Shown here: positions 38,299 to 46,261 of the stretch, in pieces | Position numbering within the stretch: position 1 is the first letter of the stretch | How the letters are laid out: each line of letters starts with the position of its first letter | Assembly (NCBI GenBank): GCA_903828455.1 | Contig: CAIKMJ010000002.1 | Coordinates: 62,001 to 126,000, forward strand | Source of the DNA: an uncultured Acidobacteriia bacterium | GTDB lineage: Bacteria; Acidobacteriota; Terriglobia; Bryobacterales; Bryobacteraceae | Length of the DNA stretch: 64,000 nt | Reading direction: 5' to 3' | The notes under the pieces: generated by a model | What the model was told of the DNA's origin: nothing | Databases searched by the model: none | The model's input: only the letters and a program-made list of their open reading frames with translations | Translations under genes and position numbers: made by a program

Positions 38299-39463
38299 CG
38301 CCGGTGACCCGTTCGCCGATCACAAGCGTATGAATGTGATCGGTCCCTTCATATGTTTTGACCGTCTCTAAATTACACAGATGCCGCATTATAGGATACT
38401 CATCCGTAATCCCGTTCGCCCCGAGCAGATCGCGGCTCACTCGCGCGCAATCGAGCGCCATGGCGACGTTGTTGCGCTTCAGCATGGATATGTGCGCCGC
38501 TTCAAGGCGGCCCTGATCCTTCAGACGCCCGCAGTGCAGCGCCAGCAGCTGCGCTTTGGTGATCTCCGTGATCATACCAGCCAGCTTTTCCTGCACCAGC
38601 TGGTGGCTCGCCAGCGGACGGTCGTCAAACTGCCTGCGCAAGACCACGTAAGTACGCGCCGTCTCATAGCAGTCCATCGCCGCCCCGACCGCGCCCCAGC
38701 CGATCCCGTGCCGCGCCTGCGAAAGACACGCCAGCGCCGCCTTCAGCCCCGTCGCTTTCGGCAGCATCGCCGCATCCGGCACCCGGCAATCCGCCAACGC
38801 CAGGCTCGCCGTCACCGACGCCCGCATCGACAGCTTGCCGTGAATCTCCGACGTCGTAAATCCCGGCGTCCCGCGCTCCACCAGGAAGCCGCGAATCCCC
38901 TCCGCCTTCTCTCCGTCAAATGCCCGCGCCCACACCACCGCCACATCGGCAATCGACCCGTTGGTGATCCACGTCTTCTCGCCGTTCAGCACCCAGCCCG
39001 CGCCATCGCGCACCGCCCGCGCCAGCATGCCCGAAGGATTCGACCCGAAACCAGGCTCGGTCAGCCCGAAGCACCCGATCGCCTTGCCCGCCTGCAGCAG
39101 CGGCAGCCAGCGCTCTTTCTGCTCCTCCGATCCGTACTCGTGAATCGGATACATCACCAGCGCGCCCTGCACCGAAACGAAGCTGCGCAGCCCCGAATCG
39201 CCCCGCTCAATCTCCTGCATCACGAGCCCGTATTCCACATTGCTCATGCCCGCGCAACCGTAGCCCTCGAGGTTCGCGCCCAGAAAGCCCATCTCCGCCA
39301 TCTCCGGCACCAGTTCCAGAGGAAAGCGCGCGTCGCGGTAACAATCGCGGATCAGCGGCATCACCCGCTCCTCCACGAATCGCCGCGCCGTCTGCCGGAC
39401 CAGCAGTTCCTGTTCGGAAAAATTCGAATCGATCAGAAGATAGTCGACGCCGCGAAATGCCAC
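38282..39463 (-). CDS. Acyl-CoA dehydrogenase, glutaryl-CoA-dehydrogenase-like
   Basis: 393-residue flavoprotein. FAD-binding blocks: CFGLTEPGFGSNPSG and TWITNGSIADVAVVWA. The C-terminal TYEGTDHIHTLVIGERVTG carries the catalytic glutamate in the YEGT motif, as in glutaryl-CoA dehydrogenases, which also share the preceding RHLCNLETVK. The reaction would be oxidation of glutaryl-CoA with decarboxylation to crotonyl-CoA, in lysine or aromatic-acid breakdown. No partner ETF or glutarate genes are adjacent. Substrate assignment is by motif resemblance only. Confidence 0.8.
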   Translation of the reverse strand: MAFRGVDYLLIDSNFSEQELLVRQTARRFVEERVMPLIRDCYRDARFPLELVPEMAEMGFLGANLEGYGCAGMSNVEYGLVMQEIERGDSGLRSFVSVQGALVMYPIHEYGSEEQKERWLPLLQAGKAIGCFGLTEPGFGSNPSGMLARAVRDGAGWVLNGEKTWITNGSIADVAVVWARAFDGEKAEGIRGFLVERGTPGFTTSEIHGKLSMRASVTASLALADCRVPDAAMLPKATGLKAALACLSQARHGIGWGAVGAAMDCYETARTYVVLRRQFDDRPLASHQLVQEKLAGMITEITKAQLLALHCGRLKDQGRLEAAHISMLKRNNVAMALDCARVSRDLLGANGITDEYPIMRHLCNLETVKTYEGTDHIHTLVIGERVTGVAAYR

Positions 39464-39486
39464 AAAGTCAGTCTACCCGGCGCGCG

Positions 39487-41055
39487 CTACTGCAGGATCT
39501 CCGCCAGCACGCGCCCGATGCTCCCGCTCGGCGCCTCCACATCGAGGATGGCAGACAGCGTCGGCGCCACATCGTTCATCGCAACTTTGTTCCGGTACAT
39601 CCCCGGCTTAATTCCCGCCCCGAAGAAGATCAGCGGCACGTGATTGTCGTAGTCGTACGGCGTTCCGTGCGACGTCCCGGTCGCTTCGAACAGATAATAC
39701 GGTTCAGGCAGAATCACCAGGTCGCCCGCCCGCGGCCCGAAAAAGCTCAGGCTCACCGCATCGCCGATCTGATCCCGCTGCACTTCGCCATGCTGCAGCT
39801 CGTGCCGCGTGTAAACCCGCGCAATGTGCGGCATCTCCCGCACCGCGTCGGCCGCCACGTTTTCCACCAGCGCCGGATCGAGCTTCAGCTTCCGGATCAG
39901 CTCCTGATTCAGATACGGCATCAGCGGCGATGCCGTCATTAGCCATTTGCCTGGCCCGAAACGCGCCGTCAGAGCCTTCGTAATGCGGTCCGTCACCTGG
40001 ATCTCATTCAGCCGCCCGCCCGGCATGTGCCGCGCCTGATTCACTTCCGGCACCGGCACCACGCCATGATCCGCCGTCAGCACAATCAGCGTATTCCCGA
40101 GGCCCACCCGCTGATCGATGTACTGGAAAAACTTACCCAGCAGCCTGTCCGTGCGGATCGAAATATCCCGCACCGCCGGATCGTCCGGCCCCACCGCGTG
40201 GCCCACGTAATCGTTCGACGAAAAGCTCACCGTGAGAATGTCCGTTGTTTCATGCCCGCCCAGCTTCTCGCCCGCAATAGCCCGCTCGGCGAACTCCTCG
40301 ATCATCTCGTTGCCCCACGGCGTGGCTTCAAGACTCCCGCAATACCTCGCCTCCGCGCCCGCCGTCATCGTGCAGAACGGCTTCGCCTGCCCCGCCGGAC
40401 CGGCGTCGAACGGCAGCCAGGACGCCCCAAGGAACTTCTGATACGTCTTCTCTCCGTTCAGCGCCGCTACCCATTCCGGCAGCGCCTCGCGAAAATAGGT
40501 GCTGGTCACCCAGCGATTAGAATCCGGATCGTACCAGTAAGCCGCATCGGCCATATGCCCGGCCGGCAGAATCGCGCCGCGATCCTTGATCGAAACCCCG
40601 ATCACATGCGACTGCGGATTCCGCATCTTCAGCTCATCGGCAACCGTACTCACCAGCAGCCGGTTTGGCGACGACCCCATCGCCCCCGGAACCCCGCCCA
40701 CCACCTTCGTCGTCTTGTCCGAAACACTCGTCACCGTCGTGTTGGTCTCGCGGTCGAACCACTCGTTCGCAATGATGCCGCTCACCGACGGCGTGGCGCC
40801 GCTCAGATACGTCGAGTGCCCCACCGCGGTCACGGTCGTCGCGTGCAGATAATGCGCATCGCTGAACACCGCCCCGCCCTCCAGCAGCTTCGCCAGCCCC
40901 GCGTTGTAGTCCCCGCGGAAACGCAGCAGATAATCGTAGCGGAACTGATCCAGCACGATCGTCACCACCAGCTTCGGTTTCGCCGCCGGTCCGGCAGCGG
41001 GCATCGCCATGGCGGCGCAGAGGAACAACGCGGCAGCGCGGAGATTTCGATTCAT
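39487..41055 (-). CDS. Secreted PafA-like alkaline phosphatase
   Basis: 522 residues from the ATG at 41055, which begins a signal peptide (MNRNLRAAALFLCAAMAMPAA); a longer frame to 41094 runs into the terminator hairpin and is rejected. Alkaline-phosphatase-superfamily metal sites are seen at VVTIVLDQFRYDYL, SSNDYVGHAVGPDD, LTADHGVVPVPE and GTSHGTPYDYDNHVPL. The nucleophile is probably the threonine in TVTAVGHST, the arrangement of PafA-type monoesterases. It releases phosphate in the periplasm. It is separated from the TonB receptor gene by a terminator but follows it in the same direction. Confidence 0.83.
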   Translation of the reverse strand: MNRNLRAAALFLCAAMAMPAAGPAAKPKLVVTIVLDQFRYDYLLRFRGDYNAGLAKLLEGGAVFSDAHYLHATTVTAVGHSTYLSGATPSVSGIIANEWFDRETNTTVTSVSDKTTKVVGGVPGAMGSSPNRLLVSTVADELKMRNPQSHVIGVSIKDRGAILPAGHMADAAYWYDPDSNRWVTSTYFREALPEWVAALNGEKTYQKFLGASWLPFDAGPAGQAKPFCTMTAGAEARYCGSLEATPWGNEMIEEFAERAIAGEKLGGHETTDILTVSFSSNDYVGHAVGPDDPAVRDISIRTDRLLGKFFQYIDQRVGLGNTLIVLTADHGVVPVPEVNQARHMPGGRLNEIQVTDRITKALTARFGPGKWLMTASPLMPYLNQELIRKLKLDPALVENVAADAVREMPHIARVYTRHELQHGEVQRDQIGDAVSLSFFGPRAGDLVILPEPYYLFEATGTSHGTPYDYDNHVPLIFFGAGIKPGMYRNKVAMNDVAPTLSAILDVEAPSGSIGRVLAEILQ

Positions 41056-41084
41056 ATGTAAGAAGATACAGTACAGCTTTTCTG

Positions 41085-41130
41085 TTAAAAACAAATGAGC
41101 GGTGCCCGGCGTCTCCGCCCTGCACCGCTC
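41085..41130 (-). terminator. Terminator downstream of the TonB-dependent receptor gene
   Basis: A perfect 9-bp stem, GAGCGGTGC at 41097-41105 and GCACCGCTC at 41122-41130, is followed on the minus strand by ATTTGTTTTTA (41096-41086). It sits 22 bp beyond the receptor stop. The promoter of the phosphatase gene must then lie within or just below this element, since its ATG is at 41055. Confidence 0.8.
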
Positions 41131-41152
41131 ACCGGACTGCGTTGGTTTTGTA

Positions 41153-43717
41153 CTACCGGCGCGGCGCGTAGCCGCCCGTGATCGTCAGCGAAATGCTGCG
41201 TCCCGGCAGCAGGTTCAGCAGATCGTTCGGGCTCGCCACAAACGGCGTCGTCACCGTGCCGGCGGTCGCCGGCGTGATGCCGACCACATTGTGGGCGTTC
41301 GCCAGATTGTTGATCGCCAGCTGGATCTTGCTGCCGCGCAGATACGACTGGTTCTTCACCGTATAGTTTGCGAACAGATTCACCAGTTCGAACGGATTGA
41401 TCTGAATCGCCTGATTCACCGTTCCGTTGTCGTTGTAGTAACGGCCCACGCGCTTAAACGTCAGGCCCATGTCGAAGTTGCGGTGCTGCCACAACAGGTT
41501 AAGGCCTTCGATGTTGTTCGGCGCATTGGCCACCCAGCGGCCGCCCATCGCGAAATGCGGATCGGCCTTGTACTTCGCCGAGCCGAACGACACATTGCCA
41601 TACACGCTCAGGCCCCAGCCGATCGCCACATGGCTTTCGGCCTCGAAACCCTTCGTATTGGAAGGCGCAGTCGCGTAATAGACCGGCTCCTGCGTTGCCG
41701 GATCGAGGTAGTTCGCGTACGCATTCTGGAAGTGGATGTAATAAGCATCCAGATCGAGCGTCCAGCGGTTCTTCTTCAGTACCGAACCTGCCTGATAGGT
41801 CTTCGCCACGGTCGGCTTCGGCGGCGTGAGAACGTTACCACCCGCCACGTCGAACACGCTGCTCGGCGGAATGGTGTTGCCTTCCGCAAATTCGCCGTAC
41901 ACCGACCACTGCTGCCAAACGCGATAACGCGCCGTCAGCGTCGGCAGCCACGTATTGTAGTTTCCGCTGTGGCTTACGAAGGCCGCGCCGCCCACGCAAT
42001 TCTTCGCACCCGCCCAGATACCGGCCGTCGCGGGGAACGTGGTGAGCGTGCCGCCAAGGCAAAGAACCGTCTTGACGTCCTGATACTGGTTGAGCGACAT
42101 CTTGTAATCGCCGGCCTTGATACCAGCCGTTACCACCAGACGCGGCGTCGCATGCCATTCATATTCCGCAAACGGATGGAACGTCTGCGTAACGAAGTGT
42201 TCGTGGAAGTTGCCGAACGGCGTATCCACCTGCGTGATGATGTTCGACGGAATCTGGTAACGGTCCGTATACGCCCAGTCGTACCACATGCCCGTACGGA
42301 AAACACCCCACTTCGATTCTTTCGTCAGGATGGCCGTATCGCCGGCGTGGCGGTATCCGTTCAGCTTATCGACGCCGCTCGGCGACGCGGTCGAAAGATT
42401 GACCGTTGAACCGCTCTGATAGAACTGCTTGTTCCAGTAACGAGTCGTGTAGGCTTTGGTATCGAACTTCCAGCCGTCGCCGAGGTCGGAGGCAAACGCC
42501 AGATACTCGAAGTCGGTCTGCACGTGATACGTGTTGTAACCGTAGTAGTAAGGGTCGGGCGAGCCGTTCGCCGCCGGGCAGTTCAGCGAGATCGCAACGC
42601 AGGTCGGTGTGCTGTCCAGCAGATAGTTATTGCCGAACGCCGCAACCTGCGCGCGCGTCGGATTCGTCGTATTCGGCGTATTGTTCCAGATGTCCACCAC
42701 ACCGCTGTACAGGCTCAGCGTCGTACGGCTGGAGAAGCGGTGCTGAAACTTCGCGTAGCCCGCATCGCGCTGCTGCTTATTGAAAGTCTGATACCCGTCC
42801 GACGTCATCGCATTGATGTTGAACAGAATGGAATCCTTCTTTTCCTTGCCCAGCTGGCCGGATTCAAAATCGAGCGAGTACAGCTTCGTATTGAACGACG
42901 CGTAAGTAAACGTGCCGCGAATATCCGGATCGGCCTGCAGTTCCGGCGATCTCAGGTTGATCGAACCGCCGAAGTTCGAGGGACCGAACGTCGACGGAAC
43001 CCCGGGGCTGCGATCGAACTCCGTCGAGCTGATCCACTGCGACGGGAAGCTCGCCCACGAATGGTGCGTCGGGTCGTTGGTATCTTCGAACGGAATTCCG
43101 TCGAACGTCATGCTGTACTTACCGTCGGCAAAACCACGGAAGAACGATTTTCCCTGCCCGAGGCCAATGCCGTTCGGATTCAGACTGAACGCGCCCGGAG
43201 CCTGCTGAATCACTTCCGCAAAGTCCGCCACCGGCGCCATGAAATTCTGAATCACCGCGCTGCTGATGATCGTCTTGGCCGACGTCGCATCCAGATCGTT
43301 GCCCATCGGAGCCGTTTCCGCCGCCAGCACAATCGTTTCCTGCACCGTCACCGACTGCGAAATCGCGTCCACATTCAGCGTGATCGAAACATCCTGCGTT
43401 CCGCCCGCCGTAACCGGCACGCCGCGCCGCGTGTTCAGCGCAAAGCCGGGAGCCGACGTCTCAACCGTGTAGCTTCCCGCCGCCAGACCGCTGACCGAAA
43501 ACTTTCCTTCCGCGCCGGTCGTCGCCGTGCCGCTTGCCGCACCGCTCTCGCTCTTCACCGTGATGCTGGCGCCGGTAATCGTCTTGGCCGCCTGATCCAG
43601 CACCGTACCAGTGATCGTGCCGCCGGACTGCGCCATCAGCGAGCCCGCCGCGAAAAATGTCATTACGAGCGTTGCGGCAAACGCCACAGCACTGCCTCTA
43701 TACCTGCTTATGTTCAT
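41153..43717 (-). CDS. TonB-dependent receptor with carboxypeptidase-regulatory-like N-terminal domain
   Basis: 854 residues. A signal peptide (about 1-29, ending SLMAQ) is followed by a CarboxypepD_reg-type beta-sandwich at about 33-115 (GTITGTVLDQAAKTITGASI), a plug domain at about 140-245 (YSMTFDGIPFEDTND, FGGSINLRSPEL) and a 22-strand-type barrel. It takes up an unknown ligand through the outer membrane. Oar-type receptors of this form are numerous in Acidobacteria. The final residues are GGYAPRR, whereas most outer-membrane barrels end in an aromatic residue. GAGGG precedes the ATG. It probably functions near the downstream phosphatase, but the terminator between them argues against one transcript. 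Confidence 0.88.
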   Translation of the reverse strand: MNISRYRGSAVAFAATLVMTFFAAGSLMAQSGGTITGTVLDQAAKTITGASITVKSESGAASGTATTGAEGKFSVSGLAAGSYTVETSAPGFALNTRRGVPVTAGGTQDVSITLNVDAISQSVTVQETIVLAAETAPMGNDLDATSAKTIISSAVIQNFMAPVADFAEVIQQAPGAFSLNPNGIGLGQGKSFFRGFADGKYSMTFDGIPFEDTNDPTHHSWASFPSQWISSTEFDRSPGVPSTFGPSNFGGSINLRSPELQADPDIRGTFTYASFNTKLYSLDFESGQLGKEKKDSILFNINAMTSDGYQTFNKQQRDAGYAKFQHRFSSRTTLSLYSGVVDIWNNTPNTTNPTRAQVAAFGNNYLLDSTPTCVAISLNCPAANGSPDPYYYGYNTYHVQTDFEYLAFASDLGDGWKFDTKAYTTRYWNKQFYQSGSTVNLSTASPSGVDKLNGYRHAGDTAILTKESKWGVFRTGMWYDWAYTDRYQIPSNIITQVDTPFGNFHEHFVTQTFHPFAEYEWHATPRLVVTAGIKAGDYKMSLNQYQDVKTVLCLGGTLTTFPATAGIWAGAKNCVGGAAFVSHSGNYNTWLPTLTARYRVWQQWSVYGEFAEGNTIPPSSVFDVAGGNVLTPPKPTVAKTYQAGSVLKKNRWTLDLDAYYIHFQNAYANYLDPATQEPVYYATAPSNTKGFEAESHVAIGWGLSVYGNVSFGSAKYKADPHFAMGGRWVANAPNNIEGLNLLWQHRNFDMGLTFKRVGRYYNDNGTVNQAIQINPFELVNLFANYTVKNQSYLRGSKIQLAINNLANAHNVVGITPATAGTVTTPFVASPNDLLNLLPGRSISLTITGGYAPRR

Positions 43718-43945
43718 GAATAGCCCTCTAACTCGACAAACCTTTTGGGATATTTCCAGGCTAACAACGGCAAGTCACAAAGCGATTACATTTCCGTGAT
43801 GATGCAGCTACAGTTCGGTTTTAGCCGTTACATGACAAATGAATGACAGCCGCACGACCGCTCCTCGTTGCCACTTGCTGAGCCAGGACTCAGCGAAGTG
43901 AAACGTCCGCTAAAAGGTCAGGCCGTAATAGCCGATCTGAATGTC

Positions 43946-44368
43946 ATGCCGAACCGCGAATCCGTCGACCCGCAGAAAGAATCAAGCAAGCGCTCGCTGA
44001 CTGAATGGCTCCGCGCCCTCACCCGGGATCTGTTCCAGGGTCTTGGCGAAGGCGCGGCGGGCAATGTTGGCTGGTACGCCGGCCTACCCGTCGTGCCGGG
44101 CACGTCCGGCGCCGTTGAAGCGGCGGAGTTCTCCGGCCAGATGAGCCGTCTGCACCGCGCGCTGAACAATCCGGCGCGCAGCACCAGCGCGCGCAGCGCC
44201 ACCGAACTTCCGCTCCGCCTTCCGCAGCACGGCGCCATCCCCCGCCAACTGCCCGCGGATATTGATCTGCCGTTGAGTACTGCGAATATGCCCGCGGTGT
44301 CGCCGAAAGCCATCCTGCTGCACGCCAATGTGCAGCAGCCACCCGTGCGCCCCGCGGGAATGGCCTGA
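43946..44368 (+). CDS. Hypothetical protein, 140 residues
   Basis: Codon use from 43946 on shows the strong G/C third-position bias of the neighbours, while the upstream in-frame stretch does not. So the ATG at 43946 is chosen, although an AGGA precedes a GTG at 43898. The product is not hydrophobic; it starts with a helical segment (SLTEWLRALTRDLFQGLGEG) and continues with a Pro/Ala/Arg-rich part. I recognise no family. Upstream, 43877-43894 is a GCTGAG/CTCAGC hairpin. The gene faces cyaY tail-to-tail; the 228 bp before it up to the TonB receptor start contain no gene. Confidence 0.5.
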   Translation: MPNRESVDPQKESSKRSLTEWLRALTRDLFQGLGEGAAGNVGWYAGLPVVPGTSGAVEAAEFSGQMSRLHRALNNPARSTSARSATELPLRLPQHGAIPRQLPADIDLPLSTANMPAVSPKAILLHANVQQPPVRPAGMA

Positions 44369-44394
44369 GCGGCCGTCCGCCGGACACGCGCGCT

Positions 44395-44724
44395 CTACAG
44401 ACTTACGGTCTCATTCAGCTGCTGGCCGATCACGTCGGCGAGTAACTGCCGCAGCGTGCGTCCATCGGCAAGCGCGAACTCACCAGCCGCGTCATTCCAG
44501 TCGAGCTTGAAGCTCTGCACGCGCGCCGACACCCAGATCTGCCGCACCGGCGCATTCGGACTCACCACGAAGCGCGCCGGCGGATCCTCGAACTCCACCG
44601 TCATCGCCCCTTCATTCCTATCCACGTCGAATTCGTGCCGGTCGGACGCCTTCTGCAGCGCCTTCTCCAGCTGCGTCAGTGCTTCGTCCGATTTCGTGCG
44701 GAACTGCTGTTCATCAAGCGCCAT
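44395..44724 (-). CDS. cyaY: Frataxin-like iron donor protein CyaY
   Basis: 109 residues from the ATG at 44724. The same frame remains open much further upstream but there it is only a shadow of the next gene. Frataxin features: an acidic first helix (FRTKSDEALTQLEKALQKAS), the DRNEGAMTVEFED strand, and the conserved RQIWVSARVQSFKLDW beta-sheet surface, ending GRTLRQLLADVIGQQL. It binds iron and modulates Fe-S cluster assembly. The start shares one base with the stop of the MgtE-N/CBS gene (TAATG), a strong sign of joint expression. Frataxins are usually known from Proteobacteria and eukaryotes. Confidence 0.82.
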   Translation of the reverse strand: MALDEQQFRTKSDEALTQLEKALQKASDRHEFDVDRNEGAMTVEFEDPPARFVVSPNAPVRQIWVSARVQSFKLDWNDAAGEFALADGRTLRQLLADVIGQQLNETVSL

Positions 44725-45992
44725 TATTTTTGTCTCAGTACCGTGATCACGTCGTCCGCCGTGATGACGCCCGCCAGCGATCCATCCGGCTCCAGCACCG
44801 GCATCGCCAGCAGATTGTATTTGTCGAACAACTCCGTCACGCGGTCCTGCCGGGCACTGGGTCTGGTCGAAATCAGCGGTCCGGAGAACAGCTCCCGCAG
44901 CGGCGTGTCGCCCTCGGCCAGAAACAACCGCGCCAGCGGCACCGATCCCGTAATCTTGCCCGCTGCGTCGGCGAGGAAGATCACGTACGTCGTCTCCAGC
45001 AGATCTTCGTGCCGCCGCAGCTGCACCAGCGCCTCGGCCAGCGTCGTCGTCTCCGGCATCACCACCGCTTCGGTGTTCATCATGCCGCCCGCCGTGTCTT
45101 CGTCGTATTCCAGCAGTTCCTTGACGTCGTCCACCGGCTCCTGCTCCATCTCGTCCAGGATCTCGGCGCTGGTCTCGTCTTCCAGCTCCGCCAGCGCGTC
45201 GGCCGCTTCGTCCGGCGACATCTCTTCCACAATGTCCGCCGCCACTTCCGGCTCCAGCGACTCCAGAATGCTGGCCTGCATCTTCGGATCCACCTCCGAC
45301 AACGCCTCGGCCGCCACCTCGCTGTCGATCGCCCCGAAGATCGCCTCCCGATCGTCCGGCCCCAGCTCTTCCACAATGTCTGCCAGATCGGCCGGATGCA
45401 GCGCCTCCAGCTTGTCGTTGGAAATGTTCAGCCGCAGCCGCCGCAGCGGATCGGCCTCCACTATATTGCAAAAATCCCAGCGGATCGAATTCGGCCCGAT
45501 CGGCTCCTGCAGCTTGCGAATCCACCGCGGCGGCGCAACCCCCTGCAGCAGCCTCCGCAAAATCGCGCGGATCCCGATGTCCACCTCGATCATCATCAGC
45601 GCATCGCGCGCTTCCCCGTCCCGCTCCCCCGCCGACGTCTTCCGTTCCAGACTGACATCGGTCACCCGCACAACCTTCCGGCCGTTCACGTCGATAATCT
45701 GCTGGTCCAGCAGGTCGCGCTGAATCCGCAGCATGTACTCATCGGAATGATACGGATACAGCTTCTCGTTGCTGAGATGAATGCCGTCCAGCGAGATGCT
45801 TGCCACCTGATCGTAGCGAACCGACAGCCAGCTCGTGCCCGCTCCCACCAGGTACCGGTCGATCCGCGCCGGATGGATCAGCGGAACGATGGCTGCGTCC
45901 TTGACGCGGCCCAGCAGCCGCTTCTTCAGGTCATAGACCGGAAGGCCCAGCAGCTCCGTAAAGTACATGAAGAACAGGTTGTCCGGTGTCAT
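44724..45992 (-). CDS. MgtE N-terminal-domain / CBS-domain regulatory protein without channel
   Basis: 422 residues from the ATG at 45992; the ATG at 46055 lies within intergenic-looking sequence. A PRC-barrel-like domain comes first (about 1-100, MYFTELLGLPVYDLKKRLLG). It is followed by the acidic helical MgtE intracellular repeat (LEALHPADLADIVEEL, PDDREAIFGAIDSEVAAEAL, EPEVAADIVEEMSPDEAADAL) and a CBS pair (MNTEAVVMPETTTLAEAL and DGSLAGVITADDVITVL). There are no hydrophobic helices, so this is the Mg2+ sensor module of MgtE without its pore. It may regulate a separate metal transporter. Partner cyaY follows directly. Confidence 0.8.
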   Translation of the reverse strand: MTPDNLFFMYFTELLGLPVYDLKKRLLGRVKDAAIVPLIHPARIDRYLVGAGTSWLSVRYDQVASISLDGIHLSNEKLYPYHSDEYMLRIQRDLLDQQIIDVNGRKVVRVTDVSLERKTSAGERDGEARDALMMIEVDIGIRAILRRLLQGVAPPRWIRKLQEPIGPNSIRWDFCNIVEADPLRRLRLNISNDKLEALHPADLADIVEELGPDDREAIFGAIDSEVAAEALSEVDPKMQASILESLEPEVAADIVEEMSPDEAADALAELEDETSAEILDEMEQEPVDDVKELLEYDEDTAGGMMNTEAVVMPETTTLAEALVQLRRHEDLLETTYVIFLADAAGKITGSVPLARLFLAEGDTPLRELFSGPLISTRPSARQDRVTELFDKYNLLAMPVLEPDGSLAGVITADDVITVLRQK

Positions 45993-46261
45993 CCCGACCG
46001 TTTTTCCGCTAGTTTTCCCCGCTTTTCGGGGGTCCCACATCGCAGGGACCGGCACTCCGGAACCCTGATTTCGCCGCCTGCGGCGTTCACCGCGCCGAAA
46101 CCCGGGGATCCGCTCCGTTCACCCGCCGGAATGACGGACAAATTGCGGAAAAAACGAAAACCTGCTGAGGTTTACATCGGGTTCAGACGCCTGCACCCAA
46201 TATGACGCACGCCCCCCGCCGCTGGCAAGCCTTTAACCGATTGTTTACCGAAGCACCCCGT

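Noticed and set aside
46017-46031. Terminator at the CCCCG/CGGGG hairpin upstream of the MgtE-N gene
   Set aside because: The stem is only 5 bp and no T tract follows in a direction that would end a known gene.
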